Below, in pieces: positions 15,040 through 21,451 of a stretch of DNA of 33,088 nt. Both the position numbers and the translations under genes were made by a program. Below the pieces are notes generated by a model. It worked only from the letters and a program-made list of their open reading frames with translations. It made no database searches and was not told where the DNA came from. The number at the start of each line of letters is the position of its first letter. The first letter of the stretch is position 1. Source of the DNA: a virus. The DNA lies in IMG/VR virus record IMGVR_UViG_3300030047_000079, positions 1-33,088 of that record. The stretch is one strand, 5' to 3'.

Positions 15040-15114
15040 GTGCTTGTCATCCAATTGGCAGGATCCCAGACTTTTAATCTGGTCATCAGGGTTCAAGTCC
15101 CTGCGGGCGCACCA
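15040..15114 (+). tRNA. tRNA-Lys(TTT)
   Basis: Acceptor GTGCTTG/CGGGCGC, anticodon loop CTTTTAA, T arm AGGGTTCAAGTCCCT, CCA encoded. First tRNA after the hammerhead. Confidence 0.95.
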
Positions 15115-15121
15115 AATATCT

Positions 15122-15198
15122 GGCTCTGTAGCTCAGTACGGTAGAGCGTAGGATTGAAGATCCTAGCGTCCTTGGTTCAATTCCAAGTGGAGCCACCA
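15122..15198 (+). tRNA. tRNA-Phe(GAA)
   Basis: Acceptor GGCTCTG/TGGAGCC, anticodon stem TAGGA/TCCTA with loop TTGAAGA, T arm CTTGGTTCAATTCCAAG, CCA encoded. Confidence 0.95.
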
Positions 15199-15224
15199 TT
15201 AAACATTAGAAGAGGAGAATAAAG

Positions 15225-15428
15225 ATGATGGAACAGTTTGGTCAGGCACCTTGGCTTATTCAAGCAATTTTCATTGGAAGGGTTTCTGATTTTAATTATT
15301 CTCCTCGTAACAGGTATGACCTCAAAGTAACTTGCAAGGACAATTTCCTTTATGTTACTTGTAAAGGTCATAAAGATTGTGCTTATAGTTTAAAGGGTTT
15401 TCTAAGAAATTGGGAAGTCCAGCTTTAA
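15225..15428 (+). CDS. hypothetical protein, 67 aa
   Basis: ATG after AGAGGAG, between tRNA-Phe and a structured RNA. Beta-rich with three cysteines (CKD, CKG, C). No known family. It sits in the RNA island and is probably cotranscribed with the tRNAs. Confidence 0.6.
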   Translation: MMEQFGQAPWLIQAIFIGRVSDFNYSPRNRYDLKVTCKDNFLYVTCKGHKDCAYSLKGFLRNWEVQL

Positions 15429-15430
15429 AA

Positions 15431-15519
15431 TATCGCGCGAACAAAGTATCGGAATGCAAGAATAGGGCGAGCCGGTTTGGCTCATAATGTGCGGATGCTG
15501 CCCGTCCACCGACGCGATA
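15431..15519 (+). ncRNA. hairpin RNA closed by TATCGCG/CGCGATA
   Basis: Nested pairs: TATCGCG/CGCGATA, TCGG/CCGA, GGGC/GCCC, and an apical GAGCC/GGCTC. An 89-nt independently folding RNA between a gene and a tRNA; family unknown. Confidence 0.55.
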
Positions 15520-15525
15520 ACTAAT

Positions 15526-15543
15526 GCCTTTGTAACTCAGTAT
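15526..15543 (+). pseudogene. 5' tRNA fragment abutting tRNA-Lys(CTT)
   Basis: GCCTTTGTAACTCAGTATG looks like the acceptor and D-arm start of a tRNA, but no matching 3' part follows. It directly abuts a complete tRNA, suggesting a recombination relic. Confidence 0.4.
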
Positions 15544-15618
15544 GGGTTGTTGATGTAATTGAAAACATAGGAGACTCTTAATCTCTCATTCTGGGTTTGA
15601 GTCCCAGGCGACCCACCA
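15544..15618 (+). tRNA. tRNA-Lys(CTT)
   Basis: Acceptor GGGTTGT/GCGACCC, D stem ATGT/ACAT, anticodon stem GGAGA/TCTCT with loop CTCTTAA, T stem CTGGG/CCCAG, CCA encoded. Confidence 0.9.
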
Positions 15619-15646
15619 TTAAATTTCAGGTTCAATTTTAATAAAA

Positions 15647-15660
15647 ATTTGGACAAGGTT
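15647..15660 (+). repeat. ATTTGGACAAAGTT-type repeat, copy 1
   Basis: ATTTGGACAAGGTT between a tRNA 3' end and an HNH gene. Near-identical copies occur at 24021, 24218 and 31370, all just 3' of tRNA-like sequence and three before homing endonuclease genes. Confidence 0.65.
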
Positions 15661-15711
15661 CAATTATTTATAGTATAAAACTTCCAAGTATTATTGGAAG
15701 GAGTGATACAA

Positions 15712-16320
15712 ATGAGTGTTAATTCAGAAAGAGTCATGAAAGCAAGAGTGAAAAGAAAAACTCAAATTGTTGAAGTGATGGGTGGAGAATGTGCCTTATG
15801 TGGATATTCTAAAACTCAGAATGCATTAGAGATGCATCATATTTTACCAGAAGAAAAAGAACTTGCCTTTGGTAAAATGTCTTCATTCCCAAATTGGGAA
15901 ATTTTAAAGAAAGAATTAAAGAAATGTATTATACTTTGTGCCAATTGTCATAGAGAGGTTCATGATATTTCTTTAAACGTACCTGACTTAATATCTTCTT
16001 ACAATGAAGAAAAAGCAACTAAATTTCAAGAAGAATTGAAACCAACTCTATATTTATGTTCTGTTTGTCAAAGCCCTTTAATTTGGGGGAAAACCAAAAC
16101 AGGAATGTGTGAAGTCTGTGCTCATAAAGCGACTAGATTAGTAGAAAGACCTTCTAGGATTGAATTGAAATATCTTATAAGAAATATTCCTTTTACTAAA
16201 ATAGGAGAAAAATATCATGTTTCTGACAACGCTATTAGAAAATGGTGTAAAACAGAAAACTTACCGAACAAATCAAAAGAAATAAAAATATATACAGATA
16301 AAGAATGGGAATTATTGTAA
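15712..16320 (+). CDS. free-standing HNH homing endonuclease (first copy)
   Basis: 202 residues from ATG 15712 after GGAAGGAG. The HNH module has CALCG near residue 27, EMHHILPEE, and CANCHREVHD near residue 80. A zinc ribbon (CSVC...CEVC) follows. The C-terminal 60 residues contain NIPFTKIGEKYHVSDNAIRKW, a helix-turn-helix segment shared with the HNH gene at 24288. Such nucleases cut at specific sites and spread their own genes. It lies between tRNA genes and carries the recurring ATTTGGACAAAGTT sequence upstream. Confidence 0.88.
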   Translation: MSVNSERVMKARVKRKTQIVEVMGGECALCGYSKTQNALEMHHILPEEKELAFGKMSSFPNWEILKKELKKCIILCANCHREVHDISLNVPDLISSYNEEKATKFQEELKPTLYLCSVCQSPLIWGKTKTGMCEVCAHKATRLVERPSRIELKYLIRNIPFTKIGEKYHVSDNAIRKWCKTENLPNKSKEIKIYTDKEWELL

Positions 16321-16331
16321 TTTTGTTATAC

Positions 16332-16378
16332 ACTTCGGAACGTCCTCTCCCTCCTAGCTAGGTAATTGGCGCCGAAGT
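16332..16378 (+). ncRNA. small hairpin closed by ACTTCGG/CCGAAGT
   Basis: A 47-nt hairpin right after the HNH stop, containing the palindrome CCTAGCTAGG. It could be a terminator-like or small RNA element; no T run follows. Confidence 0.4.
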
Positions 16379-16383
16379 ATTTT

Positions 16384-16432
16384 GCCACTGTAGCTCTTAA
16401 CGGCTAGAGCAGTAAATTATTTTACTGTTTTG
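16384..16432 (+). pseudogene. 5' half of a split tRNA
   Basis: GCCACTG-TA-GCTC-loop-GAGC forms a normal acceptor and D arm, followed by an anticodon-like hairpin AGTAA/TTACT, but no T arm. The acceptor pairs with CTGTGGC at 17495-17501 (six of seven pairs). A segment of about 1 kb with the second HNH gene, tRNA-Thr and another gene lies between the halves. Confidence 0.55.
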
Positions 16433-16494
16433 GTCAAAATGAGCTAAACATATAGCTTTCCTTTTCATATAATAGTGAGAGGAGAGTGGTTTTG

Positions 16495-17070
16495 ATGCCG
16501 AAAGCAATAGATTTAACAGCACAGCACTTTGGTGATTGGGTGGTAGTAGAAAAAGCTCCTAGTCGGAGTGGAAAAACATATTGGCTTTGTAAAAGTCAGT
16601 ATGGAGAAGAACGAGAGATTCAAACTTCTCATCTTAGAAGTGGAAATATTCCACAAAACACTCAGTCAAAAGAGAAAACGTGTCTAAACTGCGGGAAAGT
16701 AATTCCTGCTAAGAATACAAAGTATTGTAATAACCAATGTCAAAATGACCATATTTATCAAGAATATATATCTAGATGGAAAGAAGGATTAGAAAAAGGA
16801 GCAAGAGGAACTACTCAGCTTTCTAATCATATCCGCAGATATATGTTTGAGAAATTTGAGAATAAATGCTCAAAGTGCGGCTGGGGAGAAATCAATCTCC
16901 ACACTGGAAATATTCCTTTAGAGGTTGAGCACATAGATGGAAATCATCTAAACAATCAAGAGGGAAATTTAGATTTACTTTGTCCGAACTGTCATTCCTT
17001 AACTTCAACTTATAAGGGAGCCAATAAAGGGAATGGCAGAGAAGCACGAAGAACTGCCCGAGAAGCATAA
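16495..17070 (+). CDS. free-standing HNH homing endonuclease (second copy) overlapping tRNA-Thr
   Basis: 191 residues; I take ATG 16495 after GAGAGGAG. The N-terminal half has a GDWVVVEKAPSRSGKTYWLC segment typical of DNA-binding modules in phage HNH proteins, followed by a zinc-ribbon with CLNCG and a second Cys pair. The HNH module has CSKCGW near residue 127, LEVEHIDGNHLNN, and CPNCHSLT near residue 168. The final codons and TAA lie within the acceptor and D arm of tRNA-Thr, so gene and tRNA share 15 bases. It lies inside the apparent split tRNA. Confidence 0.87.
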   Translation: MPKAIDLTAQHFGDWVVVEKAPSRSGKTYWLCKSQYGEEREIQTSHLRSGNIPQNTQSKEKTCLNCGKVIPAKNTKYCNNQCQNDHIYQEYISRWKEGLEKGARGTTQLSNHIRRYMFEKFENKCSKCGWGEINLHTGNIPLEVEHIDGNHLNNQEGNLDLLCPNCHSLTSTYKGANKGNGREARRTAREA

Positions 17071-17131
17071 TTGGCTATGCAGGGGTTTTGTAAACCTCAG
17101 ACTGCGAGTTCGACCCTCGTCTTGGGCTCCA
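17056..17131 (+). tRNA. tRNA-Thr(TGT), 5' end overlapping the HNH gene
   Basis: Acceptor GCCCGAG/CTTGGGC, D stem GCAT/ATGC, anticodon stem GGGGT/ACCTC with loop TTTGTAA, T stem GCGAG/CTCGT, TCCA. The first 15 bases encode the C-terminus and stop of the HNH gene. Confidence 0.93.
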
Positions 17132-17191
17132 AAGATTATAAGCGCCGAGAGGCGAAAATAAGTAAGTAGATAGATAGTAGAAAGGTAGAAA

Positions 17192-17467
17192 ATGTATATT
17201 AAAATTGTAGACTATTCTGAACCAAGAGAGCCAGGACAATATGATTTCTCTGTGTTCGAATGCAAGCGAGTCGATGCTAGGCTTATGCCCGCAGGGACTC
17301 TAGAGCCTGGGTGCGACCTTCATTTTGGGAATCAAGATGAACTTATCGCGAAAGATTGTCTTAAGGTTCGTTTGGAGCTTGAAGATAATCAGTTTCTTTC
17401 TATTGTAGCACCCCTCCATTCGCTCTACATTATGAATGGTGAAGGTAAGACAATAGATAGGATGTAA
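17192..17467 (+). CDS. hypothetical protein ending in a tRNA fragment, 91 aa
   Basis: ATG after AGAAAGG. A compact beta-rich protein of unknown family. Its TAA stop lies at the start of a tRNA 3' half, another case of a gene ending in tRNA sequence. A real gene is supported by its ribosome site and length. Confidence 0.62.
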   Translation: MYIKIVDYSEPREPGQYDFSVFECKRVDARLMPAGTLEPGCDLHFGNQDELIAKDCLKVRLELEDNQFLSIVAPLHSLYIMNGEGKTIDRM

Positions 17468-17505
17468 ACCGACGGTTGGGGGTTCGAATCCCTCCTGTGG
17501 CTCCA
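17466..17505 (+). pseudogene. 3' half of a split tRNA
   Basis: AAACCG anticodon-stem remnant, T arm GGGGGTTCGAATCCCTC, acceptor CTGTGGC and TCCA, but no 5' half nearby. The best partner is the orphan 5' half at 16384. Confidence 0.55.
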
Positions 17506-17527
17506 TTGATTACACAAGGAGATTGTC

Positions 17528-17758
17528 ATGGTAGACTTTATTATTAATCGTTATGGTCTATTGACCGCAATAGAAGAAAGTAATGGTAATCTCTATATTG
17601 AATATGCGGGAAACATGGGTGCAAATTTTGACCATGTAAACGTAAGTCTTGCTCATCTTGGTTATGTAGGCGTAGCAACCCTAAAATCAACCAATAGAGT
17701 AGTTAGAGAAGAAGGATATCCAGATTATCTTTATGTTTTGGAGATTGCTTCTTACTAA
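17528..17758 (+). CDS. hypothetical protein, 76 aa
   Basis: ATG after AAGGAG. Beta-rich, no known family. The stop is one base upstream of tRNA-Ser, so transcript processing by RNase P would leave the mRNA 3' end at the stop. Confidence 0.62.
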   Translation: MVDFIINRYGLLTAIEESNGNLYIEYAGNMGANFDHVNVSLAHLGYVGVATLKSTNRVVREEGYPDYLYVLEIASY

Positions 17759-17759
17759 T

Positions 17760-17851
17760 GGAAGATTGGCAGAGTCTGGTTTATTGCGGCATCCTGCTAA
17801 GGTGCTGGTGTGTAAAAGCATCCACTGGTTCGAATCCAGTATCTTCCTCCA
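17760..17851 (+). tRNA. tRNA-Ser(GCT)
   Basis: Acceptor GGAAGAT/ATCTTCC, anticodon stem GCATC/GGTGC with loop CTGCTAA, long variable arm, CCA encoded. Confidence 0.95.
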
Positions 17852-17866
17852 CAAACTAGTTTAAAT

Positions 17867-17952
17867 GCGAGCGTGGCGCAACGGCTGGACGCGTATGCCT
17901 TAGGAGCATATAGGGAAACCTCTTGCAGGTTCGAATCCTGTCGCTCGTACCA
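17867..17952 (+). tRNA. tRNA-Leu(TAG)
   Basis: Acceptor GCGAGCG/CGCTCGT, anticodon stem TATGC/GCATA with loop CTTAGGA, long variable arm, CCA encoded. Confidence 0.95.
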
Positions 17953-17980
17953 ATTTAATAATTCATTAGGAGGTTCTTAA

Positions 17981-18463
17981 ATGATTTATACAAAGTACTT
18001 TAAAGCAGTAAATCGTCATAAGTATTTTGTATTCCTAGAATGCTGCAAAATGGCATTTAAAACTAGGACTCCTAAACTTATTTGGCGTGGAATTACTCAT
18101 GATTTGAGTAAACTAACTCCTGCTGAATTTTTCCCGTATGCTAAGTTTTTCTATGGGAAGCCGCACGATACAACTAAATACTATTCACCAAGTGAAGAAG
18201 GAGATCTGGGATTTAACGAGGCTTGGCTTCTTCATCAGAACAGAAATTCCCATCACTGGCAGTGGTATATTCTTCTATTTGACGATGGAGGAATGGAAGC
18301 GCTCCCGATGGAGCCTATCGACCGCATGGAAATGCTTTGCGATTGGGCAGGTGCGGGAAAAGCCTATGAGAATGCCTCTTGTGTTAAAGATTGGTATTCG
18401 TCTAATAAAGACAATATGATTCTTAGTGATGAAACCCGAGATTGGGTGGAGGCGCACATATAA
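17981..18463 (+). CDS. DUF5662-like protein, possible metal-dependent hydrolase
   Basis: 160 residues after a TTAGGAGG ribosome site. Conserved-looking blocks are THDLSKLTPAEFFPYAKFF near residue 39, HQNRNSHHWQWY near residue 85, and MPMEPIDRMEMLCDW near residue 107. The spacing of H-D, H-H and D residues recalls HD-type metal sites. This layout matches the DUF5662 family common in phages, of unknown biochemistry. The next gene starts in a TAATG overlap. Confidence 0.7.
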   Translation: MIYTKYFKAVNRHKYFVFLECCKMAFKTRTPKLIWRGITHDLSKLTPAEFFPYAKFFYGKPHDTTKYYSPSEEGDLGFNEAWLLHQNRNSHHWQWYILLFDDGGMEALPMEPIDRMEMLCDWAGAGKAYENASCVKDWYSSNKDNMILSDETRDWVEAHI

Positions 18464-18918
18464 TGAAACTAATTATATTTGGGTCTCGTTCTTTTGTTGA
18501 TGATTACTTTGATAAAAATACGGGAGATACTATTCTCACTGGAAACTATCAATTACTTTCTACTATTGTAGAATCTTGCAAGTGCTATAAAGATGGCTTA
18601 ATCACAGAGGAAATATGTGGAATGGCCAAAGGTGCAGATATGCTTGGCCGCAAATGGGCTATGAGCAAAGGTATTCCTGTAAGAGAAATGCCTGCTCAAT
18701 GGAATGATTTTGGGCTTGCGGCTGGACCCATACGGAATGATGCAATGGCCAAAATAGGCGACAAAGCTATTGGATTTTGGACGGGAGTTAAGTCGCATTC
18801 AGGAACTTTTAATATGATAAAACTCTGTGTCTTAAAACATAAAATTCCGACGATAGTTTATCGCATGGATACACAAAAAATACAAATAATAACAGTTGAC
18901 ACTTTTCAAAATTTGTGA
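18463..18918 (+). CDS. SLOG/DUF2493 family nucleotide-binding protein
   Basis: 151 residues from ATG 18463, overlapping the previous stop. MKLIIFGSRSF at the start, GMAKGADMLGRKWA near residue 52, and AAGPIRNDAMA near residue 84 are hallmarks of the SLOG superfamily (DUF2493), which binds nucleotides or nucleotide-derived ligands. Its end overlaps the promoter for the next gene: the TGA stop is part of the extended -10 (TTGTGATATAAT). The ligand is unknown; SLOG proteins are often found near NAD or defence systems. Confidence 0.8.
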   Translation: MKLIIFGSRSFVDDYFDKNTGDTILTGNYQLLSTIVESCKCYKDGLITEEICGMAKGADMLGRKWAMSKGIPVREMPAQWNDFGLAAGPIRNDAMAKIGDKAIGFWTGVKSHSGTFNMIKLCVLKHKIPTIVYRMDTQKIQIITVDTFQNL

Positions 18919-18924
18919 TATAAT
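18896..18924 (+). promoter_or_regulatory. promoter overlapping the end of the SLOG gene
   Basis: TTGACA (18896-18901), 17 nt, TATAAT (18919-18924). The SLOG TGA stop lies in the extended -10. Confidence 0.84.
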
Positions 18925-18962
18925 GTTTATAGTAAGAAAAAAGAAAAGGAGTAAACGTCAAT

Positions 18963-19106
18963 ATGGAGGAAGTCATTGAACGACTTCTTGAAGTGCATGA
19001 CAGACTGGTTAGAATTGCCTATCATGCAGGAGCAGATTTGAAAGAACTTATTGAAATCAAACAATCGAAGGACAGAATCCTTCAAGAGTATGATAATAAA
19101 AAATAG
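18963..19106 (+). CDS. small coiled-coil protein, 47 aa
   Basis: ATG 18963 after AAAAGGAG to TAG 19104-19106. Almost entirely helical with heptad-like Leu/Ile spacing, so a short coiled coil is likely. It is the first gene of the transcript that enters the tRNA array. No family recognised. Confidence 0.6.
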   Translation: MEEVIERLLEVHDRLVRIAYHAGADLKELIEIKQSKDRILQEYDNKK

Positions 19107-19110
19107 TTAT

Positions 19111-19195
19111 TTCTGGGTGGCGTAATTGGTAGCCGCAGCTGACTGTTAATCAGCCGTCGAGAGGCGTGTAGGTTCGAGTCCTACCCCAGGAGCCA
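19111..19195 (+). tRNA. tRNA-Asn(GTT) with an unusual long variable arm
   Basis: Acceptor TTCTGGG/CCCAGGA, anticodon stem GCTGA/TCAGC with loop CTGTTAA, 13-nt variable region CGTCGAGAGGCGT, T stem GTAGG/CCTAC, GCCA. A long variable arm is unusual for Asn. Confidence 0.88.
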
Positions 19196-19279
19196 GTTTT
19201 CAACAGGAGAAGCGGACCATTATACTTATAGAATGAGCAAGAGATTCTAAACTTTTCATAAAGGACTTCTCCTTTATAT

Positions 19280-19357
19280 CTGAATGTAGCTCAGCTTGGC
19301 CAGAGTTCCCGGCCTGGAACCGGGATGTCGCAGGTTCAAATCCTGCCATTCAGACCA
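19280..19357 (+). tRNA. tRNA-Pro(TGG)
   Basis: Acceptor CTGAATG/CATTCAG, anticodon stem CCCGG/CCGGG with loop CCTGGAA, T arm GCAGGTTCAAATCCTGC, ACCA. Confidence 0.95.
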
Positions 19358-19444
19358 CAAACTTACTATCTTAGGATAGTGTTTGATACATGTCACTTGA
19401 GGGATTGTATTGGTTTGTGCAAGGCCACCCTATAGCGACTCCAT
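19358..19444 (+). other. tRNA spacer with an ACTATC/GATAGT hairpin
   Basis: 87 nt with no gene. One short hairpin at the start; otherwise no signal seen. Confidence 0.4.
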
Positions 19445-19518
19445 GCCTGGATAGCTCAATGTAGAGCACTCGGTTCATGCCCGAGCGGTTGTAGGTTCAA
19501 GTCCTACTCTCGGCACCA
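19445..19518 (+). tRNA. tRNA with CAT anticodon (Met or Ile2)
   Basis: Acceptor GCCTGGA/TCTCGGC with one mismatch, anticodon stem CTCGG/CCGAG with loop TTCATGC, ACCA. One of three CAT tRNAs; elongator Met and lysidine-type Ile cannot be separated by eye. Confidence 0.88.
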
Positions 19519-19735
19519 TCAATAGAGAGGAAATTATATCCGTACACAAATCCGGAATGAAAGTACTCTTTATATATTTAACTATGATTTAATTATCGAA
19601 AAGAGTTAGTAATTATACTGGTGACTGTATACAGTCGTATATTATTAATTCCTGTCCCTATATAATTAGCCAAGCGCGCCTATGAGGGTTGAAATGCTGA
19701 CTAGTATTCTAAAATAGGGAATAGATATTAAATAT
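19519..19735 (+). ncRNA. possible structured RNA between tRNAs
   Basis: No gene is seen in 217 nt. AATTATAC/GTATATTATT with an inner GACTG/CAGTC hairpin near 19611-19650, and CCCTAT/ATAGGG closing 19656-19721, suggest folded RNA. Family unknown. Confidence 0.35.
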
Positions 19736-19810
19736 GGCCGCATCGTCTATAGGTCAGGATATCAGGTTCTCAACCTGGAGAGCAGGGTTCAATTCCCTGT
19801 GTGGCTACCA
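19736..19810 (+). tRNA. tRNA-Glu(CTC)
   Basis: Acceptor GGCCGCA/TGTGGCT, anticodon stem TCAGG/CCTGG with loop TTCTCAA, T arm CAGGGTTCAATTCCCTG, ACCA. Confidence 0.93.
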
Positions 19811-19980
19811 AAATATTTTCAAAAGAGAATATAGTGAGGTTGATTAGAGCTAGTCTGGATGGTCGTCATACTAGGTCAGATGTGTAAACTAATCAATCGC
19901 GAAACGAAAATTGAAATCGAGTGACGAGGTTTCAAAAGTACAAAGTTAACGCCATCTATAATCTCTTTTGAGAATATTTT
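19810..19980 (+). ncRNA. structured RNA closed by a 25-nt inverted repeat
   Basis: The left arm 19810-19834 (AAAATATTTTC...) and right arm 19956-19980 are complementary at 23 of 25 positions. Inside are a GTTGATTAG/CTAATCAAT stem, a CTAGT/ACTAG hairpin and GAAAC/GTTTC. A discrete RNA of about 170 nt inserted between tRNAs; unknown family. Confidence 0.6.
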
Positions 19981-19994
19981 ATTCTCTATTTTAT

Positions 19995-20080
19995 ACCCGT
20001 TTGGCGGAATGGCAGACGCGCTAGGCTAAGAACCTAGTTCTCGCAAGAGAGTGTGAGTTCAAATCTCACAATGGGCACCA
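19995..20080 (+). tRNA. tRNA-Leu(AAG)
   Basis: Acceptor ACCCGTT/AATGGGC (first pair A-C mismatched), anticodon stem CTAGG/CCTAG with loop CTAAGAA, variable arm, ACCA. Confidence 0.9.
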
Positions 20081-20091
20081 AAGTTTACAAG

Positions 20092-20295
20092 ATAGGCTGT
20101 AGTGAGGAATGCGGTTACTTCACAAGATGAATCATAGTTGTAACTTAAATCTAAGGAGTTAGCCTCACTCAGGATAAGGAGTCCCTTGCTCAGGGAAATA
20201 GAGCGGTATTGGATTAGATAGACTGTTTGTTTTTGGAAAAATACTTAAAATATGTTCGACCAGAAATTAAACCGTATCCAGTATTCTCAGCCTAT
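20092..20295 (+). ncRNA. Y-like RNA A, long apical loop
   Basis: Outer stem ATAGGCTG (20092-20099) and CAGCCTAT (20288-20295), then the family signature GTAGTGAGGAATGCGGT-TACTTCA on the 5' side and ACCGTATCCAGTATTCTC on the 3' side. The loop between the inner strands is about 150 nt and contains hairpins but no clear tRNA module. First of three tandem elements. Confidence 0.72.
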
Positions 20296-20309
20296 TCAAA
20301 GTTTTATAG

Positions 20310-20442
20310 TAGATTGTAGTGAGACATACAGTTACTTCCTTGTAAGAACGTGGTCGCAGGTTCGAGTCCTGCCCTGGGATTAATCCCCTAGGTAGCTCAG
20401 TTGGTTAGAGCACGAAACACTGTAGTCAGGATTCTCAATCTA
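20310..20442 (+). ncRNA. Y-like RNA B with circularly permuted tRNA module
   Basis: Outer stem TAGATTG/CAATCTA, signature GTAGTGAGACATACAGT-TACTTCC and ACTGTAGTCAGGATTCTC. The apical loop reads, in order, T arm GCAGGTTCGAGTCCTGC, acceptor 3' strand CCTGGGA, a TTAA turn, acceptor 5' strand TCCC-ct-AGG, then a D arm GCTCAGTTGGTTAGAGC. This is tRNA order 3'-half then 5'-half, with the Y stem taking the place of the anticodon arm. That topology matches YrlA-type bacterial Y RNAs. Confidence 0.82.
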
Positions 20443-20452
20443 TTAAAAGTTT

Positions 20453-20526
20453 ATTAAATTGTTGCGAGATTAACGGTTACTTCAATGGATGAAAATTATA
20501 CCGTTATCATTATTCTCAGTTTAAAT
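20453..20526 (+). ncRNA. Y-like RNA C, short loop
   Basis: GCGAGATTAACGGT-TACTTCA (5') and ACCGTTATCATTATTCTC (3'), outer stem ATTAAATTG with CAGTTTAAAT (one bulge). The inner TAACGGT/ACCGTTA helix is perfect. The 22-nt loop has no tRNA module. Confidence 0.74.
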
Positions 20527-20587
20527 AGGACTCTATCTCGTCGGCTTGTCTTTATAAAAGGCCCCGACGAGATTGATTCTTACAAAT

Positions 20588-20663
20588 GCCGGTTTCGTTT
20601 AAATGGGAAGACGCTTGGTTCTGAGCCAAGTAACTCGGGGTTCAAATCCCTGCGCCGGTGCCA
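20588..20663 (+). tRNA. tRNA-Gln(CTG)
   Basis: Acceptor GCCGGTT/CGCCGGT, D stem GTTT/AGAC, anticodon stem CTTGG/CCAAG with loop TTCTGAG, GCCA. Confidence 0.92.
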
Positions 20664-20673
20664 AGTTTATTAT

Positions 20674-20750
20674 AGAAAGATAGCACAGTTTGGTTAGTGC
20701 GCCGGACCGATAATCCGTAGACTAGGGTTCAAATCCCTATCTTTCTACCA
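20674..20750 (+). tRNA. tRNA-Ile(GAT)
   Basis: Acceptor AGAAAGA/TCTTTCT, D stem GCAC/GTGC, anticodon loop CCGATAA, T arm TAGGGTTCAAATCCCTA, ACCA. Confidence 0.93.
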
Positions 20751-20785
20751 TTTTATATCTAGTAGGTACTACCATTTTATAAATT

Positions 20786-20838
20786 TTCTCTTGATGTATG
20801 AGATTGTCACGAGTTGATAGTATCCACTCTCAAGAGAA
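20786..20838 (+). ncRNA. hairpin RNA, twin 1
   Basis: TTCTCTTGA and TCAAGAGAA close a 53-nt hairpin whose loop contains TGTCACGAGTTGATAG. A second hairpin 9 nt downstream shares the loop motif TGTCxACGAGTTxxTAG. Confidence 0.5.
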
Positions 20839-20846
20839 TTAGTTTA

Positions 20847-20888
20847 GATTGCGGTGTCGACGAGTTCTTAGAAATATTAACCGCAATC
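20847..20888 (+). ncRNA. hairpin RNA, twin 2
   Basis: GATTGCGGT and ACCGCAATC close a hairpin with loop TGTCGACGAGTTCTTAG, matching the loop of the hairpin at 20786. Confidence 0.5.
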
Positions 20889-20901
20889 AACAAATTTGCT
20901 G

Positions 20902-20946
20902 GGCGGTCTGTAGACGTTTCTCTTTCATGAGGGGAAAATGCCCAGC
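20902..20946 (+). ncRNA. hairpin closed by GCTGGGC/GCCCAGC
   Basis: A 7-bp perfect closing stem around a loop of about 30 nt, directly before tRNA-His. It could be an RNA processing or spacer element. Confidence 0.4.
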
Positions 20947-20953
20947 GACCAGT

Positions 20954-21031
20954 GTGACTGTGGCGAAATCGGCTTAACGCGCTAGACTGTGAATCTAGTT
21001 ACTGCGGGTTCAAGTCCCGTCGGTCACCCCA
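20954..21031 (+). tRNA. tRNA-His(GTG)
   Basis: Acceptor GTGACTG/CGGTCAC with C73, anticodon stem CTAGA/TCTAG with loop CTGTGAA, T arm GCGGGTTCAAGTCCCGT, CCCA. Confidence 0.93.
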
Positions 21032-21035
21032 TTTT

Positions 21036-21218
21036 GAGTATTCCTGCGGCCAACCTATAACGCGCCAATCGAATACTCTATCGTTTTACTGCGGCATGGG
21101 TCGCAGAAAGGCTTGCAACCTTTGGGCTCTGCAAGTAGCGCTGACCATATACGGGATGTCAGTAAACAAAAACTCAGCGGGGAACGACATTCTCCTGCCC
21201 CGTATCCTATGTAGGGGC
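21036..21218 (+). ncRNA. structured spacer RNA
   Basis: No gene. A GAGTATTC/GAATACTC hairpin (21036-21078) is followed by a GC-richer stretch with CTGCGGCATGGGTCGCAG and GCCCC/GGGGC pairings. Folded RNA is likely; family unknown. Confidence 0.4.
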
Positions 21219-21297
21219 GTCGGAGTTGGAGAGCCGAGGTAGTCTGTAAAACTATTGCCTAGTTGCTGAGTGAGTTCGAATCTCACACTCTACACCA
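21219..21297 (+). tRNA. tRNA-Tyr(GTA)
   Basis: Anticodon stem TAGT/ACTA with loop CTGTAAA, T arm GTGAGTTCGAATCTCAC, ACCA. The acceptor GTcGGAGT/ACTCTAC needs one bulged C. Confidence 0.85.
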
Positions 21298-21451
21298 GTT
21301 TATAAAGGGTTATCTTGCTGCCTAATACCTTCAAGAGCCCTTTTAATATTTTGTTTACTGGGTTCCAAGTGAGAAGTGACAGCAACTGGGGCAAGCCAGA
21401 GGCCCGAACCAGAGAATAACTTGGGTGCTAATAGGGAAGGTTAGCAAATAT
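21298..21451 (+). other. spacer without a gene
   Basis: 154 nt between tRNA-Tyr and tRNA-Leu. AAAGGG/CCCTTT could close a small hairpin at its start. No conserved element recognised. Confidence 0.35.

Noticed and set aside
20485-20697. Open frame across tRNA-Gln and a Y-like RNA
   Set aside because: It runs through tRNA and paired RNA sequence without a ribosome site; it is a chance frame.
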